This document shows positions 56,950-64,000 of a stretch of 64,000 nt of DNA, in pieces. Origin of the DNA: Acidobacteriota bacterium (GTDB lineage Bacteria > Acidobacteriota > Blastocatellia > RBC074); the NCBI GenBank assembly GCA_018268995.1, contig JAFDVL010000012.1, forward strand, positions 186,001 to 250,000. Reading direction: 5' to 3'. Position 1 is the stretch's first letter. Every line of letters begins with the position of its first letter. The notes under the pieces were generated by a model. That model ran no database searches. It was given only the letters and a program-made list of their open reading frames with translations, and was not told where the DNA came from. The position numbers and the translations under genes are program-made.

Positions 56950-58000
56950 AGTTTTTCTCAATTAGATCGGCATACTGCTGCTCGATTGTGTGGGGATCAG
57001 TAAAATTGGGAGAGAATTGGTACAACTCACCAATTTCACCTCTCACTCTTGCAAGCAACTTGCACTCCGCAAATTTTGGGATTGTGGTTGGCCAGCCGGA
57101 AACGAATTGCAGATGTTTAGGAATGGCGGCTTCGATTAGCAGGCGTTGTTCCGAGCGGCGTTGTGCTTCCTGAAATAGTTTCTGGTCAACAAGGTCGGGC
57201 CGTATTGAGGCAAGTCAGCAATGCGGCTGGAACGAAAAGGCACTGCTTAATTCCAAAGCAACAATCTGCTGATAGGAGGCGTGATTGCGTTCGTCATTCT
57301 GCGAAGCAGTTAGGTCATGTAAACTCGATAGGACGCAGGCCGAGCAAGAGACGCGGGTGTTGCCATTGAGGGTATAGGCAGGGTGTGGTGGGAACTGAAA
57401 CCTATCAGGTACGGCGAAGGCACCTTCGGTAGTCAATTCCAGGATTGGATGCCACACATGGCCTTTGGTTCCGGCTCTGGCTTTTTGTAGGCCGGGGGCA
57501 GGCTGTGAAATTGGCTTGTCTGCTCGTTTAGCGCCCTCCTGCCGACGAATCCCAATGACAGAAATAATAGTCTGACCGGGAAAACGGCGGGTGAGTTCAC
57601 GATTGATGGGTGCGATCTTTAGTTCGCTGCGACAAAATAAACCATCGTCATCCGACCAGGGCTTGATGAGTTTGACGCAGGAGAGGGAGGTGTAGCGTGT
57701 TTTGTTGTCGTTCCACCGCTGTTCCCAGCGACTGATCATGTCGCCCTGGGTGCGCCGTACTACAATTAACTCGATCCCGAGTCGTGCAGCAAGTTTGCTG
57801 CATTGAGGGAGAGAATCAGCGTGTTCGATTCTTCCTAAATCAGCGTGAATCGCCACTCTGGGGCCGGTATGATGAATGGCATTTAGATAGTCGTGGACTA
57901 AGAGCGATGCGGCTGTCCCGTCTTTGCCGCCTGAAACAGAGTAAGCGATCACGCAGTTGTTTGCGATAGCGTCTTTGATGGTGGAATCGAGAGAGAGCAT
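56858..58000 (-). pseudogene. PAPS-reductase-like PP-loop protein 3 with in-frame TGA
   Basis: The frame from ATG 58000 encodes SVSGGKDGTAAS and continues like protein 1 to FSFQPHC, then meets TGA at 57215-57217 exactly where protein 1 has Trp (RWLADVRPEL). The same frame continues without further stop as LASIRPDLVDQKLF..IPKHLQFVSGWPTT to 56858, still similar to protein 1. So a Trp codon changed to TGA, leaving a 261-residue truncated product. It overlaps the start of 56704-56949. Coupled (2-bp gap) to the AlkB-like gene upstream. Confidence 0.8.
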
Positions 58001-58001
58001 G

Positions 58002-58643
58002 CTATTCTACTTTACGCAGAGTGAGGGAAAGACGGCCTGGAACTCTGGTCAGTGGCTCGTTGGTGGGTAAGAGTTTCATTACCCCATGCCACGCCATTCG
58101 TCCCTCTCCGTGCATAATCAGAATGTCTCCACTGTAGAGTGTGATCGTTTGGCTAGCGCTGTTGCGGGTCTCAGCAACCTTGAAAGAACAAGGGTTGCCA
58201 AGACTGATTGTTACGATAGGGCTTTTAAGGTCTTTTTCTGTTTTGTCCTGGTGCATACCAAGCCGCCCATTGGGAAATTTGTACCAATTGAATAAGCACG
58301 ATTGGAAGTGACAAGCCGGGAGCTTGATGGCGGCGAGGGATTTCTCTGCAATGTCTTGCCAGTCCTGTGGTAAGTCCGGCCATCGTTTACCTGTGATTGG
58401 GTGAGTGTGAATATAGCGATAGCAGTTCGCATCAGCAATCCAGCCGAATTCACCACAATTTGAGAGATTTTGCCGGAAGCTGGTGCCATCCTTCATGCGG
58501 GGCGTAAAGAGAGGTGCGGACTGGAGGATTGTTCGAGCTTGTTCCAGTGCCTTTAATTGTTGCTCTTTTGAAAGAAACCCTCGCAATAATGTGACGCCCT
58601 TTTGGAGCGTAATAATTGGCTCGCTGATGAGGTCAGATTGCAT
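58002..58643 (-). CDS. AlkB-like Fe(II)/2-oxoglutarate dioxygenase 2
   Basis: 213 residues. Ligands: His-x-Asp in LGMHQDKTE, His in MAWHGVMKL, Arg in PGRLSLTLRK; NCGEFGWIADANCYRY and HPITGKRWPDLP match 19428-20078. Coupled with PAPS-reductase-like gene 3 immediately downstream, suggesting a shared pathway that acts on modified nucleic acid. First gene of the minus-strand run next to the iteron-like repeats. Confidence 0.85.
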   Translation of the reverse strand: MQSDLISEPIITLQKGVTLLRGFLSKEQQLKALEQARTILQSAPLFTPRMKDGTSFRQNLSNCGEFGWIADANCYRYIHTHPITGKRWPDLPQDWQDIAEKSLAAIKLPACHFQSCLFNWYKFPNGRLGMHQDKTEKDLKSPIVTISLGNPCSFKVAETRNSASQTITLYSGDILIMHGEGRMAWHGVMKLLPTNEPLTRVPGRLSLTLRKVE

Positions 58644-58922
58644 GGCATTTGTTTCCTTTCCGCTTTTTCAATAAAAGCTTGCCAGGCATAGTCGTTGGGA
58701 GAGGGGGACAAAAACGACACTTGAAAGCGGTTTGCAGTTATCTTTAGAATCAACTACTTACAAAAGAGGGGGACAAAAACGACGATAAGGGGGACAAAAA
58801 CGACATACTCGAATTTTGGGTTCCTGACAACAGAAAGGCCATTCGCGTTTTCCAGTGGCGCGAATGGCCCTCCTAAAGACTCTTTGTGTCTTCCAAGCCT
58901 GTTCCCAAAAAAATTGCCCAAT
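58644..58922. other. divergent intergenic region with iteron-like repeats
   Basis: About 280 bases without a gene, at the switch from the leftward run to plus-strand genes. It holds three copies of a 16-bp repeat (58703, 58768, 58789) and is a candidate control or origin region. Confidence 0.6.
58703..58804 (+). repeat. three iteron-like 16-bp direct repeats
   Basis: GGGGGACAAAAACGAC occurs at 58703-58718, 58768-58783 and 58789-58804, identical and in the same orientation. The last two are 21 bp apart (two helical turns); the first is 65 bp away. Such spacing fits binding sites for a replication initiator or regulator. Confidence 0.8.
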
Positions 58923-60056
58923 ATGGCTAATCCATTCCACAACGCCAATTCGCCACCGCCCCTCGCGCTGGATGTGACCGAGGCCGTCTTTGCGCGCATG
59001 AGAGAACGCACACCACCCGCCGACTACCAGCGGTTTGCGGACCCGGCCAGTTATACCCAGGAATTGAAAGTCCCTCTGCTCCAGTTGATGATTCCCAGCT
59101 TGCTTGAAGAGGCGGTTCATCTATATGAACGTAACTCGCAGCGTGGGATCATGCTATGTGACCAAACCCGACCGGAAAGTCGTGTCCTGTGGGTGAGCGT
59201 CACCCAGTTCGCCGCTGCACTTCCCGCCGTGACGCAGGAAGCAAGACGAGAGATCACCGAATTGCTCACCCTGTATCTCCCCAGTGAAACGGCGGTGCTG
59301 GTGATGATGACCGCGCAGGCCGTGCAGCCACTCATTGTCTTTCCGGATGGGAAATTGTTTTCGCCCGGCATCTACCCGCTGCTGCCGCTGCCGCCAGCCG
59401 CACGTGGGCCGCAATTGCAGTCAGATCAGGAGTTGCTGGCCGAGCTTGCGACTTTGCACGCTACGCTACATCGGGATGATCCGCCGCTGGCATCGCCGGA
59501 AGAGGAGCAGGTAGCACTCGTGATGGCACACCTGCAGCAGACGGTGATGGAGCTGCTGGAACAGGAAGTGAATCCGCAGATATTGGAACTCGCCCTCTTT
59601 TATCAATGGTTGCGTCTGACCACTATTGTCCACGGTTTGAGTGGCATTCGTTTTGAGGAACTGGCCGCAGAGCTACAACAAGTGAGGGCGGGGTTGGTGC
59701 ATCTCTTACAGCAGATCGAGTCGCAATTACCAGATGAGTACCCAATGCCACAAATGGCAGCACTGGGGCGGAAAGTGCAACAACTCAAAGACCTCGCGCA
59801 GACATTGGCCACGCAGCCCCTGGAGCGGCGCGTCGTCGAGCAGCAAACGGATCGCACCAACCGTGCGTTCTTCGCGCTGGTGCAGGAATGTCTGACGCAG
59901 CGCTACTCCCCGGCCTTCTTGGAACAGGGATTTCTGTATTACTGGCTACGGCTCTCGACGATCAATGCCAATGTCTCGGAGGTCTTCTTTCAGAAGCTGG
60001 AATGGCATTGGCCGGAGGTTGTCCGTCGTGTCGGGATGTGGGTTAAGCAACTCTGA
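58923..60056 (+). CDS. unknown helical protein with internal repeat
   Basis: 377 residues from ATG 58923 (an upstream start adds 13). Mostly helical and Leu/Glu/Gln-rich. Two related segments: LFYQWLRLTTIVHGLSGIRFEELAAEL (about 232) and FLYYWLRLSTINANVSEVFFQKLEWHW (about 340), each preceded by an acidic helix. GC-richer than the minus-strand genes on its left. No family recognised. It precedes the integrase remnant. Confidence 0.5.
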   Translation: MANPFHNANSPPPLALDVTEAVFARMRERTPPADYQRFADPASYTQELKVPLLQLMIPSLLEEAVHLYERNSQRGIMLCDQTRPESRVLWVSVTQFAAALPAVTQEARREITELLTLYLPSETAVLVMMTAQAVQPLIVFPDGKLFSPGIYPLLPLPPAARGPQLQSDQELLAELATLHATLHRDDPPLASPEEEQVALVMAHLQQTVMELLEQEVNPQILELALFYQWLRLTTIVHGLSGIRFEELAAELQQVRAGLVHLLQQIESQLPDEYPMPQMAALGRKVQQLKDLAQTLATQPLERRVVEQQTDRTNRAFFALVQECLTQRYSPAFLEQGFLYYWLRLSTINANVSEVFFQKLEWHWPEVVRRVGMWVKQL

Positions 60057-60208
60057 AGGCCGCGAGAAAACAGCCAGTGGGCGCTCGGGGTGAAGAGCCA
60101 AGATGACAAGGCGTTTGATTATCAAAGTGAGAATCAAAGTGGGGACAGTGGACAGGCTGAGAAATCTGGTATCTAATCCTGGCTTGGTGACGCGCAGCTA
60201 ACCTGTCA

Positions 60209-60571
60209 ATGCAACACGATCTCGAAGGGTGGCTCAATGAATATCTGGCGGCTGTCGGAATTGAAGGCGCGGCGCGGGGTGCGCCGTTGTTTCGGGCGGC
60301 GGATGGGAAGCGAAGAGCACTCACCTCTGCGGCTTTTGCGGCACCCTCGATGCGGCTGATGCTCAAGCGTCGGTTGAAGGAGGCGGGGCTGCCGCTGCTT
60401 TTCAGCCCGCATAGTTTTCGCGGGACGGTCGTCACCAACTTGCTCACGCAGAATGTGCCGCTCGAAGAGGTGCAATATCTCGCCGGGCATGCCAGCCCGA
60501 CGACAACACGCATTTATGATCGGCGGCGACGGCGCGTGACGCGCAATATTGTGGAGAGGATTTCAATTTAA
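60209..60571 (+). pseudogene. tyrosine recombinase, C-terminal part
   Basis: 120 residues with the second half of an integrase catalytic domain: HSFRGTVVTNL, LAGHASPTTTRIYDRRRR, carrying His-x-x-Arg, His and the nucleophile Tyr. The N-terminal domain and the first catalytic Arg are absent, and nothing in the preceding 150 bp restores them. Remnant of an XerC/D-like integrase, marking the edge of an integrated element or old insertion. Confidence 0.75.
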
Positions 60572-60603
60572 AAAGAATTTGCCACCTTCTCCTTGCAGTA
60601 GTC

Positions 60604-61056
60604 TTACACGTTTTTCCACCATTTTTTAAATCTCTGCCAAGCCCCCAGTGCTGCCCTGCTTTCCATCGGCACGGGACTGGTCGAAGCTGCGCCGGGAGGC
60701 GGAGTATTAGGCGCATTGAAATACTGTTCCTTCGCAAACCTGTCTTGAACCCTACCAGCATTGACCATTTCTGGTGACCACCGGGGAGCCCAGATGATCT
60801 GGTTGTTGCTTATCCAATAGTGCGACTGACAGGGGAAGCTCCAATTGCCAATGGAGGGATCAAGTGAAATCGTTTTGCCGTCGAAGGTAAGCTTCCAGTC
60901 CGTGGGGCTGAGCGGTGTCACAACCTCTTCCCCACAGCCACAGCAGCATTTGTGGGCGACTGTTGCATAAGGGATGGACACATAAATGACGCCTTCCTTC
61001 AGGTCCTCAGGGATAAACTCCACAAATTCGTGCGTAAGCGTCGCTACCTGTTTCAT
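60604..61056 (-). CDS. DUF6527-like protein of ubiquitin-like operon
   Basis: 150 residues. AHKCCCGCGEEVVTPLSPTDWKLTFDGKTISLDPSIGNWSFPCQSHYWISNNQIIWA is the typical DUF6527 pattern with a Cys cluster (41-46), Cys and His (PCQSHYW), likely a metal site. In known operons these proteins stand behind multi-ubiquitin and ThiF genes. Its ATG overlaps the stop of the ThiF gene by 4 bp, so the three are translated together. Role not established; a protease or ligase partner has been considered for such proteins. Confidence 0.8.
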   Translation of the reverse strand: MKQVATLTHEFVEFIPEDLKEGVIYVSIPYATVAHKCCCGCGEEVVTPLSPTDWKLTFDGKTISLDPSIGNWSFPCQSHYWISNNQIIWAPRWSPEMVNAGRVQDRFAKEQYFNAPNTPPPGAASTSPVPMESRAALGAWQRFKKWWKNV

Positions 61057-62246
61057 GGGTTCTTATCTTCGTTGAGGAGCAGGTTGCCCGTGATAGTAAA
61101 TGTGCTGTGGTATTCGTGGTCAAAGTCGAGGTAGAAGCCGCAGAGTTTCTTCCACTTGATAATGGCGAGAGCGGCGTTAAGCGCGTTCAGTTCGGCAATC
61201 TGGATATTAGTGGCGTATTCATTGCGGCCAACGCCGTCCGAGAACGGAATCCTGCCGCGTACATGATCGCGCTGATCAGGCGTGCTGGTCGTGACCCGGA
61301 GAATGCCCCCGAGCGAGCCGTCTGCTTCGTAAATGCCCATCCCGACATCCACGAAGGGGATGCCATACTCCTCCAATTTCTCAATGATCAATTTTTTCGC
61401 TGTGCCACGATCAAGGCAGACGAAGACAAAATCCATCACCCGGAGCTGCTCTACATTGCTCGCGTCAACATACTCTTCATGGGCCACGATGCCGCGATGC
61501 ATTTTCGAGTACAGACCTTTCAGATAGGCGGTCTTCTTGGGCTTGGCGCTCAATTCCTCAATCGAGGGAGCGCCCGGCACCCGGAAGGCATTGTGCTGGA
61601 GGAAATCGTCGCCGTCGTACAGATGGATTTCATCCACTGGCGTTTTGGCAGTGAAGTCCAGGGTATAAGCGCCTGTTCCACCGGTTCCGAGGATGGCGAT
61701 CTTTTTCGACCTCAGCTTGTCGGTTACAACTTCAATTTCGGCGCGGCTAGAAGCGGTGTCTATGTAGTTGAATGGGCTATCTTCATCTTCGTCCGCTTCG
61801 ATTGCGGGAAAGGTTTTCGCAGTAATTTCTGTATCGGGGCTGAGCGCCTGGGCGTAGCGGGACAATATGCCCACATAGGTCGTCACCTTGTCGTAGTAAT
61901 TGTCATAGACTCCGCTGGGCTGGGGCTTCGCCGAAAACGTGTGGTCAATAACCACATCTTTATGGAGTGCGTTCTTGTTGCTCGCGTTCTTGATTTTCTC
62001 CAGCTCCATGCCGTTCTGGTCACAAGGATGCTCGCCGATGAAGTGGGCGATGTGATCGCCAGGCCGTGCCGTCACGTCGCCCGCCAAGGTCAACTTGCAC
62101 ACGAGGGTGCCACGCTGGACTTCCTTTTTGGAGTTCACATACGGAACATCCTTCACCAGCAGGTGGCCGCCCCGGATTTCCAGGTGATAGCCCTCGTTCC
62201 GCAGGCGCTTCAGGTCGTCACTAAGATTTATCAGTTGGTGTGACAT
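61053..62246 (-). CDS. E1-like ThiF protein with N-terminal DUF6791-like domain
   Basis: 397 residues. N-terminal domain (1-150) with Cys50 and Cys75 (GEHPCDQNGM) and a conserved-looking FSAKPQPSGVYDNYYDK segment, as in DUF6791. C-terminal adenylation domain: GTGGTG (187-192), YDGDDFLQHNAFR (210-222), FVCLD (275-279), GIPFVDVGMGI. It should activate the ubiquitin-like tail by adenylation, as E1/ThiF proteins do. No separate E2 gene is visible; a Cys in the N-terminal domain could take over the thioester step, which is inference. Overlaps its upstream partner by 26 bp. Confidence 0.85.
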   Translation of the reverse strand: MSHQLINLSDDLKRLRNEGYHLEIRGGHLLVKDVPYVNSKKEVQRGTLVCKLTLAGDVTARPGDHIAHFIGEHPCDQNGMELEKIKNASNKNALHKDVVIDHTFSAKPQPSGVYDNYYDKVTTYVGILSRYAQALSPDTEITAKTFPAIEADEDEDSPFNYIDTASSRAEIEVVTDKLRSKKIAILGTGGTGAYTLDFTAKTPVDEIHLYDGDDFLQHNAFRVPGAPSIEELSAKPKKTAYLKGLYSKMHRGIVAHEEYVDASNVEQLRVMDFVFVCLDRGTAKKLIIEKLEEYGIPFVDVGMGIYEADGSLGGILRVTTSTPDQRDHVRGRIPFSDGVGRNEYATNIQIAELNALNAALAIIKWKKLCGFYLDFDHEYHSTFTITGNLLLNEDKNP

Positions 62247-62673
62247 CGAAGATCATCCCGTCTTTAATCCTGACTGATTTACCTTCCATCAATGAGCCCT
62301 CCGGGTTCGCGGGTGGCCCGTGCCGGTAGGTGATCGTAAACATGATGTTCGGTCCTGTTGGCACTGGATTGAAGGCCAAATGCACAATCTCATCGAACGT
62401 CAATTTTTTCTTTGCGACTGTCTTTTTCCGGGCGTTCACGATGATGGTGAATTCCCTGGGGCCGGTGTGGAAGTGCTCATCCTCTTTGAGATGAACCTTG
62501 TCACCGTTGTTAGGGATGACCTCATCTTCCTTGTTGCCCGTCACTTCGCGATAAAGCTCATGATGTAACGGGACATCACCCAGCTTATACAGCGCCTCGC
62601 CCGTAGTTGGATTCGGAGACTGATAGGGGTTCTGATCAATATGAATCCGTACTTCGTGTTGTTTTTCCGACAT
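62221..62673 (-). CDS. multi-ubiquitin domain protein
   Basis: 150 residues with two beta-grasp (ubiquitin-like) units: residues 6-70 (VRIHIDQNPYQSPNPTTGEALYKL..NNGDKVHLKEDEHFH) and 73-150 (FTIIVNARKKTVAKKKLTFDEIVHLAF..RIKDGMIFDV). The C-terminus is PTDKS, without Gly-Gly. Such proteins are modifiers or substrates of the ThiF partner in bacterial ubiquitin-like operons, some of them active in antiviral defence. First gene of the operon; promoter upstream with a perfect -35. Confidence 0.85.
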   Translation of the reverse strand: MSEKQHEVRIHIDQNPYQSPNPTTGEALYKLGDVPLHHELYREVTGNKEDEVIPNNGDKVHLKEDEHFHTGPREFTIIVNARKKTVAKKKLTFDEIVHLAFNPVPTGPNIMFTITYRHGPPANPEGSLMEGKSVRIKDGMIFDVTPTDKS

Positions 62674-62745
62674 TAGTAGTTCCCTCCTGTATCCATTTCT
62701 CGCCTTCCATATAGACTCACCCCATCAACATCTGGCGATGCGCAT

Positions 62746-62774
62746 ACCATACATAGCAGTGCTAAATCTGTCAA
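62746..62774 (-). promoter_or_regulatory. leftward promoter of ubiquitin-like operon
   Basis: TTGACA (-35, 62774-62769) and TATGGT (-10, 62751-62746) with 17 bp between, read on the minus strand, about 75 bp before the multi-ubiquitin start. Confidence 0.7.
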
Positions 62775-62797
62775 GCAGCTTATTTGCGTTGCTTGAC
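62770..62797. promoter_or_regulatory. dyad spanning both -35 elements (operator candidate)
   Basis: GTCAAGCA (62770-62777) and TGCTTGAC (62790-62797) form a perfect 8-bp inverted repeat with a 12-bp gap. Each arm overlaps the -35 box of one of the two divergent promoters. Likely target of the Xre protein encoded next to it. Confidence 0.65.
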
Positions 62798-62821
62798 GAA
62801 TGCTGCAAAACAACCCAAAAT
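62793..62821 (+). promoter_or_regulatory. rightward promoter of xre-immA pair
   Basis: TTGACG (62793-62798) and CAAAAT (62816-62821) with 17 bp between; the -35 overlaps the right arm of the dyad. Moderate match. Confidence 0.55.
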
Positions 62822-62857
62822 AGGCCCATTCATTCCCTATCTGAAGGAGTTATATGC

Positions 62858-63238
62858 ATGGCAAAAGTTAAGGATCATCAGAAAGCGCCTGATGATTCAT
62901 TCGGCGCGCATCTTGCGCGTTTACGGAACGCTAAAGGCCTGTCCTTGCGGCAGGTGGAAGAAGCAACCGAAGGCGAGGTCTCTAACGCTTACCTAAGCCA
63001 GTTGGAAAACAATAAAATTGCGAAGCCATCTCCGAACATCTTGTATGTTCTTGCAGGTGTCTATGCCACCTCTTACGAAGACCTGATGAAACGCGCGGGA
63101 TATTTCACTTCAGACGCGAAGGCTACTGGACAGAGACAGGCCAGGGCTGCGACCTTCGCGATACAAGACCTGACGCCGGAAGAAGAGACGATCCTTATTG
63201 ACTACTTGGCTTTTATACGAAAACAAAAACGCAAGTGA
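62858..63238 (+). CDS. Xre-family HTH regulator
   Basis: 126 residues from ATG 62858 with GAAGGAG; an earlier in-frame start would include leader sequence. HTH: FGAHLARLRNAKGLSLRQVEEATEGEVSNAYLSQLENNKIAKPSPNILYVLAGVY (residues 14-68). The C-terminal part is helical and basic (LTPEEETILIDYLAFIRKQKRK). It probably represses its own promoter and that of the ubiquitin-like operon through the dyad at 62770-62797. Its stop overlaps the GTG of the next gene (GTGA). Confidence 0.9.
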   Translation: MAKVKDHQKAPDDSFGAHLARLRNAKGLSLRQVEEATEGEVSNAYLSQLENNKIAKPSPNILYVLAGVYATSYEDLMKRAGYFTSDAKATGQRQARAATFAIQDLTPEEETILIDYLAFIRKQKRK

Positions 63239-64000
63239 TCCGTCCCGATGACTCACTCCTCAATGCCAGCCAGCTTGCCACCGTACGGCGGCACGCTGAT
63301 CTGTTATTGCGGGACGCATCTGCCATTGAGCGTTTTCCAACGCCGATTGATGATCTGATGGCGGCGGCAAAGTTAACCATCGTTGATGATGAAGTGCTGA
63401 ACGAAAACTTTCTTCGTCAGTTTATGAAAATGGCGAAATCTGGTATTGCCACAATCAAATCGGCCTTGAGCAAGGTATTAGGCCTATACGAGTCTCACGA
63501 CCGGCTTGTCGTCATTGATAAAGATGCCCCGAAGCCCCGACACCCCTTCATCAAACTTCATGAAGCTGGCCACGGCACATTGCCGCATCAGAATAAAGTC
63601 TATCGGTTCATTCATGATTGTGAGAAAACACTCGACGCTGAAATCACTGACTTGTTTGAGAGGGAAGCTAACGTTTTCGCCTCCGAGGTTTTGTTCCAAG
63701 GGGAGGTCTTTGCCAAAGAGGCTCAGGATTTAAGCTTCGGCATTAAGACTCCTATGGCGCTCGCCCGCAAATTCGGGGCGTCTAATTACGCGACATTTCG
63801 CCGCTACGCAATTACCAATCCCTACGCCTGCTGTGTGGTTGTCCTGGAGCCGTCAGTCTACAACCTTGATGGAGGCTTCACGTGCGACGTACGCCGCGTC
63901 GTTATGTCCAAATCGTTCGAGGCGATCTATGACGGCAAAATATTTGGTACAGCGGTGACTGACTCTCATCCCTTAGGACCGTCTGTACCCATCAATAGAA
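63235..64000 (+). CDS. ImmA/IrrE-family metallopeptidase (runs off window)
   Basis: GTG start at 63235 overlapping the xre stop; open to the end of the window (255 codons seen, incomplete). Zinc site LHEAGHGTLPHQ (HExxH) near codon 105, then EREANVFASEVLF, the downstream acidic ligand region typical of ImmA/IrrE. Such peptidases cleave or release the neighbouring Xre repressor in response to a stress signal, as in ICEBs1, thereby switching on the controlled operon. Here that would be the divergent ubiquitin-like operon. C-terminal part lies outside. Confidence 0.85.
   Translation, partial: MIRPDDSLLNASQLATVRRHADLLLRDASAIERFPTPIDDLMAAAKLTIVDDEVLNENFLRQFMKMAKSGIATIKSALSKVLGLYESHDRLVVIDKDAPKPRHPFIKLHEAGHGTLPHQNKVYRFIHDCEKTLDAEITDLFEREANVFASEVLFQGEVFAKEAQDLSFGIKTPMALARKFGASNYATFRRYAITNPYACCVVVLEPSVYNLDGGFTCDVRRVVMSKSFEAIYDGKIFGTAVTDSHPLGPSVPINR

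Noticed and set aside
57215-57217. TGA read as Trp (genetic-code change)
   Set aside because: TGA ends many other genes in the window in normal positions, so general recoding is not supported.
60571-60604. tRNA or attachment site at the integrase remnant
   Set aside because: No cloverleaf or flanking direct repeat could be seen near the remnant.
61107-62243. 378-codon plus-strand frame opposite the ThiF gene
   Set aside because: It mirrors the ThiF coding sequence, which has clear motifs; the opposite frame is a codon-bias shadow.

Overview
The window reads as most of a large mobile or extrachromosomal element, followed on the right by a short stretch of other DNA with a defence-like operon. 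Several protein families point to an acidobacterial host (Blastocatellia-like is my guess): a Solibacter-type TIGR03437 C-terminal domain, DUF11 adhesin-like repeats, carboxypeptidase-regulatory-like secreted proteins, two PEP-CTERM proteins, a DUF2911 protein and an acidobacterial anti-sigma-like domain. This is inference from family content; no rRNA, tRNA or other taxonomic marker is present.

Layout. 1-812 is AT-rich and nearly empty. From 813 to about 58,640 almost every gene lies on the minus strand, in closely packed operons of mostly small unknown proteins. Mixed with these is a phage- or plasmid-like DNA-metabolism set: two SSB proteins, RNase HI, a RecD-like helicase, a RecU-type resolvase, DNA sliding clamp (dnaN), a DnaC-like loader, a MazG-like pyrophosphatase, a broken ndk, a C5-cytosine and an N4/N6-adenine methyltransferase, three PAPS-reductase-like PP-loop proteins and two AlkB-like dioxygenases. 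No virion, terminase or conjugation genes are visible. Between these lie blocks of secreted or membrane proteins (6.6-11.2, 18-19, 22-25 and 34.5-41.7 kb). Non-coding structure recurs through the run: at least twelve loci of 7-bp tandem repeats, ten copies of a 19-24-bp motif upstream of genes, and rho-independent terminators.

Mobile DNA inside the run: an IsrB-like RuvC nuclease with a highly structured upstream RNA region; two TnpB elements of IS200/IS605 type, one encoding an unusually large 601-residue protein; and an IS21-family element that splits ndk and itself carries an ISL3-family insertion. Three other genes are damaged: a frameshifted small gene near 3.6 kb, a PAPS-reductase-like gene with an in-frame TGA, and an integrase remnant.

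Right part. At 58.7-58.8 kb three iteron-like 16-bp repeats sit where gene orientation changes. Then come an unknown plus-strand gene and the C-terminal part of a tyrosine recombinase. From 60.6 kb a compact operon encodes a multi-ubiquitin-like protein, a ThiF/E1-like protein with an N-terminal DUF6791-like domain, and a DUF6527-like protein. It diverges from an Xre repressor and ImmA/IrrE peptidase pair; a dyad spans the -35 elements of both promoters.

How it may fit together: the minus-strand run looks like the replication, repair and counter-defence part of a large plasmid or phage-like element (methyltransferases, macro-NADAR ADP-ribose hydrolase, SSBs, resolvase), loaded with RNA-guided nuclease transposons. 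The ubiquitin-like operon with its repressor-protease pair looks like a separately regulated defence cassette.
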